Positions 1 through 5,296 of a stretch of DNA of 5,296 nucleotides are shown here, piece by piece. A program made the translations under genes and the position numbers. The stretch's first letter is position 1, and each line of letters opens with the position of its first letter. Under the pieces are notes generated by a model. That model was not told the DNA's origin. It did no database searches and saw only the letters and a program-made list of their open reading frames with translations. Source of the stretch: Flavobacteriales bacterium (lineage in GTDB: Bacteria > Bacteroidota > Bacteroidia > Flavobacteriales > BACL11); the NCBI GenBank assembly GCA_018664745.1, contig JABJNS010000137.1, positions 1-5,296 on the forward strand, written 5' to 3'.

Positions 1-977
1 AAGGAAATAATCCTTGTTCCAAAACACTTGCTTTGCGTGCTGATTTTGATGCTTTACCAATTACTGAGGAAAATGAAATTGATTATTGTTCGGTAAATAA
101 AGGGGTAATGCATGCTTGTGGGCATGATGCACATACGGCTTCAATGTTAGGTACTATTAAAATATTAAATGCTTTAAAACAGGAGTGGGAGGGTAGTATT
201 AAATTTATTTTTCAGCCTGCTGAAGAGATGCTTCCTGGTGGTGCTCAGCAAATGATAAAAGAAGGAGTGCTTGAAAATCCTAAAGTTGAAAAGATGATTG
301 GGCAGCATGTTTTTCCTGACTTAGAGGTTGGTAAAGTAGGTTTTTTTCCAGGAAAATACATGGCATCAACTGATGAGTTGCATATCACAATTGCTGGAAA
401 AGGTGGGCATGCTGCTTTGCCACATAAGTACAATAATCCTTTATTGGTTGCAGCAAAACTTATTACTCAATTAGATGAGAATTTTAAAAATGAAGCTGAC
501 CGCCCTTCAGTATTTGCACTTGGTTTTATTGAGGGATTAGGCTCAACTAATGTTATTCCTGAAAAGGTGAAACTCAAAGGTACTTTGCGTGCTATGGATG
601 AGGATTTTAGAGCTGAGGCACATGAGCAAATGCTGGAAATTTCAAATGCAATTGCTAAGTCCTGTAATGTAGAAATTGATTTTGATATCCGAAAAGGTTA
701 TCCTTGCTTGGTAAATGATGAGAACTTAACTAATCAATCTATTGCTTTTGCAAAAGAATATATGGGTGCTGAAAATGTAATTGACTTGCCCGTAAGAATG
801 ACAGCTGAAGATTTTGCTTATTTCTCACATGAAGTTTCTGCTTGTTTTTATCGTTTAGGTACAGCAAATTCAAGTAAAGGAATTACTCATGGTTTGCATA
901 CTTCTCGCTTCAATATTGATGAGCAATCTTTAAAAACGGGAATGGGGCTTATGGCTTATCTGGCTATAAAAAACTAA
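1..977 (+). CDS. M20-family (M20D-type) metal-dependent amidohydrolase, 5' end missing
   Basis: The gene hydrolyses an amide bond in an N-acyl or otherwise conjugated amino acid. The family includes N-acyl-L-amino-acid amidohydrolases, hippurate hydrolases and IAA-amino-acid hydrolases, and the exact substrate cannot be read from sequence. The open frame runs unbroken from the window edge (first whole codon at 3), and the segment before the TTG at 33 already matches the family (ending LALRADFDALP). The start therefore lies upstream, and about 324 residues are visible of a usual 390 or so. Counting from the codon at 3, the dinuclear-metal signature HACGHDAH gives Cys39 and His41. QPAEE gives Glu74/Glu75 (catalytic base and ligand), GQHVFP gives His102, and GLHTSRF near the end gives His299. 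The lid/dimerisation domain, with GKGGHAALPH, occupies roughly residues 122-235. All expected metal ligands are present, so the enzyme looks active. Any signal peptide would be off-window. The gene converges on the oxidoreductase gene and overlaps it by four bases. Confidence 0.93.
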   Translation, partial: GNNPCSKTLALRADFDALPITEENEIDYCSVNKGVMHACGHDAHTASMLGTIKILNALKQEWEGSIKFIFQPAEEMLPGGAQQMIKEGVLENPKVEKMIGQHVFPDLEVGKVGFFPGKYMASTDELHITIAGKGGHAALPHKYNNPLLVAAKLITQLDENFKNEADRPSVFALGFIEGLGSTNVIPEKVKLKGTLRAMDEDFRAEAHEQMLEISNAIAKSCNVEIDFDIRKGYPCLVNDENLTNQSIAFAKEYMGAENVIDLPVRMTAEDFAYFSHEVSACFYRLGTANSSKGITHGLHTSRFNIDEQSLKTGMGLMAYLAIKN

Positions 978-1486
978 GCTAATTTATTTCCTATAGTATG
1001 AAATTCTTCAGAGAAGAGTTCAATTCTTTCTAGTACTTCAGTTGAGGAAATAGTATCTTCAGTAAAATCTTTTCCAGTAGCATATACTATTCTTGGCAAT
1101 TGCATCATACGCCATTCGTTCATGCAAATTTGAGTAAGGTGCATGGTGGAAAGGTAACTTCTTTCCCCTCCTGCAGCACATAATATTCCAAAGAATTTAC
1201 CTGTTGCTTTTCCAAAACAAGCATCTAATAGTATCTTTAAAGAGTCATTTATGCTATAGCAATGTACGCCCATACCAAAAATAATATTATCAGCTTCTTC
1301 CACTTGTTTGGTTAAAGTTTCCATTTTATCTGTTAATCCTTTATGTGTAGGTTGCATAGGAATCTCTCTAGCATCTACAAATATTATGTTATCTCCTTTG
1401 TCTAGTAGCTCTTGTTCTACAGCTTTACATAGTAAATAAGAACGGGAGTTTCCAGCTAATGAGCTGGATAAAATTAGTGTATTCAT
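974..1486 (-). CDS. NAD(P)H-dependent FMN oxidoreductase, flavodoxin-like fold
   Basis: This is a 170-residue protein of the NADPH-dependent FMN reductase / flavodoxin-like family, probably a cytosolic FMN enzyme that passes electrons from NAD(P)H to an unidentified acceptor. The N-terminal strand followed by SSSLAGNSRS (residues 7-16) fits the FMN phosphate-binding loop. GVHCYSINDSLKILLDA (73-89) fits the second flavin-contacting loop and following helix (the family's 'P.Y..S.....K..lD' region, with the proline replaced). GILCAAGGERS (100-110) fits the third loop. There is no signal peptide or membrane segment, and the length is normal for the family. The ATG overlaps the recQ stop codon by one base (TAATG), so the gene is very likely the second cistron of a recQ operon and translated by coupling. 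Its TAG stop overlaps the TAA of the convergent amidohydrolase. The fold is well supported, but the specific activity (quinone, azo, nitro, iron or free-flavin reduction) is not known. Confidence 0.85.
   Translation of the reverse strand: MNTLILSSSLAGNSRSYLLCKAVEQELLDKGDNIIFVDAREIPMQPTHKGLTDKMETLTKQVEEADNIIFGMGVHCYSINDSLKILLDACFGKATGKFFGILCAAGGERSYLSTMHLTQICMNEWRMMQLPRIVYATGKDFTEDTISSTEVLERIELFSEEFHTIGNKLA
1451..1468 (-). repeat. Perfect 7-bp stem, 4-nt loop hairpin inside the oxidoreductase 5' end
   Basis: On the minus strand the RNA reads TCCAGCT-CATT-AGCTGGA. This is a perfect 7-bp stem with four G:C pairs, beginning 18 nt after the A of the start codon. It covers codons 7-12, which encode most of the flavin phosphate loop (SSSLAG). 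It is not followed by a U-run on either strand, so it is not an intrinsic terminator. It could slow or position ribosomes arriving from recQ, or be a by-product of the conserved codons. Confidence 0.5.
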
Positions 1487-3672
1487 TAATTTGCTACTTT
1501 TGATATAAAGTCAATTCTTAGTAAGCGGATTTCATCATCTGTAAATTCATCTTCTTCAAATTCTACTCTTGCTTCATCAAATGAAAAATCTTCAGTTTCT
1601 TTAAAGAATTCATGTATATCTTCCCTTTCATCTTCCTCCATCATATCAAGTATGATATGTCCTAAGTTCAGGCGAGTTCCAGTTTCTACAATTTCTTCCA
1701 TTTCTGTAAGTAATTCTTCATGGCTCATTCCTTTTCCTTTGGCAATGTCATCAATCCATAGTTTTTTGTCTAAGGATTGTATAATGTAAATCTTGTTTGA
1801 TTTTTTGTTGGCTACAGTTCTTACGACTATATCTTGTGGGCGTTCAATATTATTTTCATCTACATATTTTCTAATTGCATTGATGAAGTCCTGACCATAT
1901 TTCTTAGCTTTCCCTTGTCCAACTCCTTGTACTTGTGCCATCTCTTCAAGGGTAATTGGGTATTGGTTTGCCATATCAATTAAGGATGGTTCCATGAACA
2001 AGATTGCTGGAGGTAAGCCAATTTCTTTAGCTACTTTCTTTCTTAAATCTTTTAGGATATTAAAGAGTATCTTGTCCATAGCAATTCCTTTTTGGTTGCT
2101 ACCGCTACCGGAATTTAAACTATCATAGTCATGGTCTTCAGTTATCTCAAAGCTGTATGGATTTTTTATGTATTCTTTTCCTGAATCAGTAATTTTAAGT
2201 ATACCATAACTCTCAATTTCTTTAGTAAGTAATTGCTTTACATATACTTGTCTTATTATAGAATGCCAAAATCCTAGTGGCTTTTCTTTTCCTGAGCCAA
2301 AAACATCTTCAATTTGTGACATATGTTGCTTGATAAGTGAATTGCTATCACCTACCATAATACGAGCCATTTCTTTGGGTTTGAATCGTTCTCGGCAAGC
2401 TAAAACTCCTTCAAGTAATAATTTAACATATTTTTTTCCTTCAGTTTTTTCTTTAGGATCCTTACAATTGTCGCACATCTTATCGCATCTAACTGCATCA
2501 AACTCCTCCCCAAAATAATGAAGTAAATACTTTCTTCTACACATTGATGTTTCAGAAAAAGCAATAGTTTCCATGATAAGCAATCTGCCTACTTCTTGCT
2601 CTGCAACTGGCTTTCCTTGTAGGAATTTCTCTAATTTTTCTATGTCTTTATAATCATAAAAAGTAATCAGATCTCCTTTTCCTCCATCTCTTCCTGCTCT
2701 TCCAGTTTCTTGGTAATACCCTTCTAAACTTTTAGGAATATCATGGTGTACTACATAGCGAATATCAGGTTTGTCAATTCCCATTCCGAAAGCAATGGTT
2801 GCAACAATTACATCACAGTCATCCATTAAAAATGCTTCTTGATGAGCAACTCTCTTTTTTGCTTCTAATCCCGCATGATAAGGTAAAGCCTTAATTCCAT
2901 TTATTTGTAAGGTTTCAGCAATTTCCTCAACTTTTTTACGGCTTAGGCAATACACAATTCCTGATTCTCCTTTACGAGTACTTATGTACTGTATAATTTG
3001 TTTGGCAACATCTTTTTTAGGTATTATTTCATAAAACAGATTACTTCTATTAAAAGAGTCAAGATATAATTTACCATTTTCATTTATCTTGAGGTTTTTC
3101 ATGATATCCTGCCTAACTTTTGGTGTTGCTGTAGCGGTAAGTGCAATAATGGGTGCTTCTCCTATATTGTCAATTATTTGTTTTAGTTTTCTGTATTCTG
3201 GTCTGAAATCATGTCCCCATTCTGATATGCAATGAGCTTCATCAATTGCGTAAAAAGATATTTTTACAGATCTGAAAAACTCTGTATTTTCAGGTTTTAC
3301 TAAGGATTCTGGGGCAACATATAGTAGTTTAGTTTTTCCAGACTTAATATCTTCTTTTACTTGATTAGTTTGTGTTTTAGACAGTGAAGAGTTGAGGACA
3401 TGGGCTACACTTTCGTTCTGATAATATCCCCTTATTACATCTACTTGGTTTTTCATAAGGGCAATAAGTGGAGAAACCACAATTGCACACCCGTCTAATA
3501 ATAGTCCTGGTAATTGATAACACATGGATTTCCCACCACCTGTTGGCATTATTACCATACTATCATTCCCATTTAGAAGGTTCATGATAATATCTTCCTG
3601 ATCCGCTCTAAAACTATTAAAACCAAAAATGCTTTTTAGGTTTTTGTTTAGTGTTTCTTTAGAAATGCTCAT
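1486..3672 (-). CDS. recQ: ATP-dependent 3'-5' DNA helicase RecQ
   Basis: RecQ unwinds DNA 3' to 5' in recombinational repair and processing of stalled replication forks. The 728-residue protein shows every expected motif: motif 0 FGFNSFRADQ (16-25), Walker A PTGGGKS (43-49), DEAH (144-147) followed by the RecQ aromatic-rich loop CISEWGHDFRPEY (148-160), ALTATAT (177-183), motif V ATIAFGMGIDKPD (291-303) and arginine-finger motif VI QETGRAGRDG (321-330). The zinc site has Cys378, Cys396, Cys400 and Cys403. A winged-helix RQC domain follows at about 410-505, then a flexible SGSGS linker (521-525) and an HRDC domain at about 531-605. E. coli RecQ is about 610 residues. The extra 120 here include a probable helix-turn-helix-like segment (about 625-670) and a very acidic tail. 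The ATG at 3672 places motif 0 at the usual distance from the N terminus. The gene is transcribed away from kdsD and coupled to the downstream oxidoreductase gene. Confidence 0.97.
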   Translation of the reverse strand: MSISKETLNKNLKSIFGFNSFRADQEDIIMNLLNGNDSMVIMPTGGGKSMCYQLPGLLLDGCAIVVSPLIALMKNQVDVIRGYYQNESVAHVLNSSLSKTQTNQVKEDIKSGKTKLLYVAPESLVKPENTEFFRSVKISFYAIDEAHCISEWGHDFRPEYRKLKQIIDNIGEAPIIALTATATPKVRQDIMKNLKINENGKLYLDSFNRSNLFYEIIPKKDVAKQIIQYISTRKGESGIVYCLSRKKVEEIAETLQINGIKALPYHAGLEAKKRVAHQEAFLMDDCDVIVATIAFGMGIDKPDIRYVVHHDIPKSLEGYYQETGRAGRDGGKGDLITFYDYKDIEKLEKFLQGKPVAEQEVGRLLIMETIAFSETSMCRRKYLLHYFGEEFDAVRCDKMCDNCKDPKEKTEGKKYVKLLLEGVLACRERFKPKEMARIMVGDSNSLIKQHMSQIEDVFGSGKEKPLGFWHSIIRQVYVKQLLTKEIESYGILKITDSGKEYIKNPYSFEITEDHDYDSLNSGSGSNQKGIAMDKILFNILKDLRKKVAKEIGLPPAILFMEPSLIDMANQYPITLEEMAQVQGVGQGKAKKYGQDFINAIRKYVDENNIERPQDIVVRTVANKKSNKIYIIQSLDKKLWIDDIAKGKGMSHEELLTEMEEIVETGTRLNLGHIILDMMEEDEREDIHEFFKETEDFSFDEARVEFEEDEFTDDEIRLLRIDFISKVAN

Positions 3673-3681
3673 ACTTAATTT

Positions 3682-3696
3682 AAAAGTAATACTTTT
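3682..3696. repeat. 15-bp perfect palindrome, 7-bp arms, possible operator
   Basis: The sequence AAAAGTA-A-TACTTTT has two perfect 7-bp arms around a single central base. A one-base centre makes a stable RNA hairpin unlikely, so it looks more like a site for a dimeric DNA-binding protein. It lies in the predicted recQ leader, ten bases from the recQ ATG, and overlaps the TTTG proposed as the kdsD -33 box. Short A/T palindromes arise easily by chance in this base composition, so function is only a suggestion. Confidence 0.35.
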
Positions 3697-3728
3697 GTTC
3701 TTGTTTTTAGAAAACGAATATACTATTT
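3694..3728 (+). promoter_or_regulatory. Candidate promoter for kdsD-tatC
   Basis: A TTTG (3694-3697) fits the Bacteroidota -33 box. It is followed after 21-23 bases by TATACTATTT (3719-3728), which only partly matches the -7 consensus TAnnTTTG. If used, transcription would begin only a few bases before the kdsD ATG at 3735, giving a nearly leaderless mRNA. The true promoter could instead lie inside recQ. Confidence 0.22.
3715..3722 (-). promoter_or_regulatory. Candidate -7 element for recQ
   Basis: Read on the minus strand the site is TATATTCG, which differs at one defined position from the Bacteroidota -7 consensus TAnnTTTG. A start site about seven bases further on would leave a leader of roughly 35 nt before the recQ ATG. 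No TTTG-like -33 box lies at the expected distance upstream, which would fall inside kdsD codons, so the call is weak. Confidence 0.3.
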
Positions 3729-3734
3729 TAATTT

Positions 3735-4700
3735 ATGAATTCTTCCACTGAAATAAAAAACATTGCAAAAGAAACTATTAAGCTAGAGGTAGATGCAATT
3801 AAGAAACTTGAAGATTCAATTGATGATAGTTTTGTTAGGGTTATTGAATTGATATTGAGTGCAAAAGGTCGTTTAATTGTGGCTGGAATTGGTAAAAGTG
3901 CCAATATTGCCAATAAGATGGTAGCTACTTTTAATTCTACTGGGCAACCTGCTGTATTTTTACATGCTGCTGATGCTATACATGGCGACTTAGGAAATAT
4001 TCAAAAAGAGGATGTTGTTATTTGTATTTCAAAAAGTGGAAACACACCAGAAATTAAAGCACTTTTGCCATTTATTAAGAGTATGGGAAATACTATAGTT
4101 GGGCTTACTGGAAATATGGATTCTTTTTTAGCAAGAGAATCTAATTTTGCATTAGATGTAAGTGTGGAAAAAGAAGCTTGTCCTAATAACTTAGCACCAA
4201 CATCTTCTACTACTGCACAACTTGTAATGGGTGATGCATTAGCGGTTACTTTATTAGCTTGTAAGAATTTTACAGATAAAGATTTTGCTCGTTTTCATCC
4301 TGGAGGAACTTTAGGGAAACGATTATATTTAAAATTAACTGACATTCTGCATGAAAATAGTAGTCCTCAGGTGGATAGTGAAGCTACTATTAATGAAGTG
4401 ATAATGGAAATTTCAAAGAAACGATTAGGCGCTACTGCTGTAATGAAAGGTGGGGTATTACAGGGAATTATTACTGATGGTGATTTAAGAAGGATGCTTG
4501 AAAAGCAATCAAATTTTGAAAACCTGACAGCTAAGGATATTATGTGTGTTGATCCAAAAAATATGGAAAAGGAAGCATTAGCTTATGATGCATTGCAACT
4601 TATGGAAAAATATAATATCAGTCAATTAGTAGTAATGGATGGGAAGCAATATCAAGGTATCATTCATATTCATGAAATAATTAAAGAAGGAGTAGTTTAA
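3735..4700 (+). CDS. kdsD: D-arabinose-5-phosphate isomerase (KpsF/GutQ family), SIS plus two CBS domains
   Basis: The enzyme interconverts D-ribulose 5-phosphate and D-arabinose 5-phosphate, the first committed step to Kdo, the sugar linking lipid A to the rest of lipopolysaccharide. It acts in the cytosol. The 321-residue protein has the full three-domain layout. An SIS domain occupies about 35-185, with GIGKSANIANK (51-61), AIHGDLG (81-87), CISKSGNTPEI (97-107) and EACPNNLAPTSST (147-159), closed by FHPGGTLGKRL (187-197). CBS domains follow at about 203-257 (ending IITDGDLRRML) and 265-318. Lys54, Glu106, Glu147 and His188 match the E. coli KdsD active-site residues Lys59, Glu111, Glu152 and His193 with a constant offset of five; His83 fits His88. 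All key residues are kept, so the enzyme should be active. Paralogues named KpsF or GutQ cannot be excluded by sequence alone. The stop codon shares one base with the tatC start. Confidence 0.93.
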   Translation: MNSSTEIKNIAKETIKLEVDAIKKLEDSIDDSFVRVIELILSAKGRLIVAGIGKSANIANKMVATFNSTGQPAVFLHAADAIHGDLGNIQKEDVVICISKSGNTPEIKALLPFIKSMGNTIVGLTGNMDSFLARESNFALDVSVEKEACPNNLAPTSSTTAQLVMGDALAVTLLACKNFTDKDFARFHPGGTLGKRLYLKLTDILHENSSPQVDSEATINEVIMEISKKRLGATAVMKGGVLQGIITDGDLRRMLEKQSNFENLTAKDIMCVDPKNMEKEALAYDALQLMEKYNISQLVVMDGKQYQGIIHIHEIIKEGVV

Positions 4701-5296
4701 TGAGGAAGCAAGAAGAAGAAATGTCTTTTTTAGACCATTTGGAAATTTTCAGATGGCATTTAATTCGTTCGGCAGGGGCAATTATGTTCTTTGCAGTTAT
4801 TGCATTTGTTTTTAAGGAAATTGTTTTTGATGTAATTCTTCTTGGTCCTAAAAAACCTGACTTTCCTACTTATAAAGCATTGTGTAGTATCTCAAATTTT
4901 TTAGGATTGGATGATGCGCTTTGCATGGAGAAATCACCATTTACCTTAATGAATATTAATATGAGTGGTCAATTTTCAACTCATATTACAACTTCTATTT
5001 TTGCAGGTTTTATTGTTGCTTTTCCTTATGTATTTTGGGAGTTATGGCGTTTTATTAGTCCTGCTCTGCATGATGGAGAAACTAAAATGGCAAGAGGGGT
5101 AGTTTTTTTTAGTTCAGTTTTATTTCTATTTGGTGTATTGTTTGGTTATTATGTAATTGCACCTCTTTCTGTAAATTTCTTAGGGTCTTACCAGGTTAGT
5201 AGTACAGTAGCAAATCAGATTAGCTTAACTTCATTTATTTCCACAGTTACTACTGTAAGTTTAGCAAACGGAATTATTTTTGAATTACCAATTTTA
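4700..5296 (+). CDS. tatC: Sec-independent (Tat) protein translocase subunit TatC, 3' end outside window
   Basis: TatC is the inner-membrane receptor of the twin-arginine translocase and binds the RR signal peptides of folded export substrates. The first 199 residues are visible; the family usually has 240-300. The N-terminal cytoplasmic signature MSFLDHLEIFR (8-18) precedes TM1 (about 22-45). A long periplasmic loop (about 48-92) leads to TM2 (about 95-115), then the hallmark FWELWRFISPAL (112-123) with Glu127. TM3 is at about 133-155, and TM4 begins near 180 and contains FELP. Pro50, Pro109, Phe118, Glu127 and Glu195 correspond to E. coli Pro48, Pro85, Phe94, Glu103 and Glu170, so the signal-peptide binding surface is intact. 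The first loop region is about 23 residues longer than in E. coli and has Cys62 and Cys75. The start ATG overlaps the kdsD stop (TAATG), indicating co-transcription and probable translational coupling. No tatA/B is visible in the window. The frame stays open to the last base. Confidence 0.95.
   Translation, partial: MRKQEEEMSFLDHLEIFRWHLIRSAGAIMFFAVIAFVFKEIVFDVILLGPKKPDFPTYKALCSISNFLGLDDALCMEKSPFTLMNINMSGQFSTHITTSIFAGFIVAFPYVFWELWRFISPALHDGETKMARGVVFFSSVLFLFGVLFGYYVIAPLSVNFLGSYQVSSTVANQISLTSFISTVTTVSLANGIIFELPIL

Larger units (their letters stand above)
3673..3734. other. Divergent intergenic region between recQ and kdsD
   Basis: This 62-bp, very A+T-rich gap is the only real intergenic space in the window, so it must hold the promoters for both directions unless kdsD is transcribed from inside recQ or the reverse. 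It contains a 15-bp palindrome and weak matches to Bacteroidota promoter elements, listed separately. Neither start codon has a convincing Shine-Dalgarno sequence. Both have A/T-rich leaders, as is usual for Bacteroidota. Confidence 0.8.

Noticed and set aside
33..35. TTG at 33 as the start of the amidohydrolase
   Set aside because: The frame is open to the window edge, and the codons before 33 encode family-like sequence leading into the conserved RADFDALP, so this is an internal leucine.
341..347. Seven-T run in the amidohydrolase as a possible terminator or phase-variation tract
   Set aside because: No hairpin precedes it, and it encodes Phe-Phe in frame within conserved sequence.
245..433. 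62-codon open frame on the minus strand inside the amidohydrolase
   Set aside because: It is wholly antisense to a strongly conserved enzyme core, resembles no family I know, and has no start context of its own.
2096..2110. Short tandem repeat-like GCTACCGCTACC
   Set aside because: It encodes the Ser-Gly-Ser-Gly linker between the RecQ winged-helix and HRDC domains, and is explained as a flexible domain linker rather than a DNA repeat.
2330..2518. 62-codon open frame on the plus strand inside recQ
   Set aside because: It lies opposite the RecQ zinc-binding and winged-helix coding region, has a low-complexity Ser/Leu-rich composition typical of a shadow frame, and has no supporting signal.
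3728..3913. 61-codon open frame on the minus strand overlapping the kdsD start
   Set aside because: Its hydrophobic Ser/Ile/Leu-rich composition looks like a small membrane protein. It is the complement of the conserved SIS-domain start, and read as a gene it would run into the recQ promoter region.

Overview
This window looks like ordinary chromosomal DNA from a member of the Bacteroidota, most likely a Flavobacteriia-like lineage. The evidence is strong A+T richness, no clear Shine-Dalgarno sequences ahead of the starts, a RecQ with an extra C-terminal region of about 120 residues, a TatC with an enlarged first periplasmic loop, and recQ lying divergently beside a kdsD-tatC pair. The taxonomic call is inference from protein character and gene order, not from a marker search.

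Layout: (1) The left edge holds the 3' part of a plus-strand M20-family amidohydrolase, with the start outside the window. (2) It converges on, and overlaps by four bases, a minus-strand operon that reads recQ then a small flavodoxin-fold NAD(P)H/FMN oxidoreductase. The two operon genes share one base in a TAATG stop/start junction. (3) A 62-bp divergent intergenic region separates recQ from the plus-strand pair. It carries a 15-bp near-perfect palindrome and weak Bacteroidota-like promoter elements. (4) The plus-strand pair is kdsD (arabinose-5-phosphate isomerase, SIS plus two CBS domains) and tatC, again joined by a TAATG junction. tatC runs off the right edge.

Functionally the window mixes envelope biogenesis (Kdo precursor synthesis for lipopolysaccharide, and Tat export of folded proteins), genome maintenance (RecQ), a small redox enzyme and an amino-acid-conjugate hydrolase. 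These are housekeeping roles. I see no mobile element, CRISPR array, tRNA, rRNA, toxin-antitoxin pair or defence cassette, and no evidence of a new biological system. Coding density is very high, and the only gap longer than a few bases is the 62-bp divergent region. The points most worth a second look are the two stop/start fusions, the divergent-region palindrome, the acidic RecQ tail and a perfect hairpin just inside the oxidoreductase gene.
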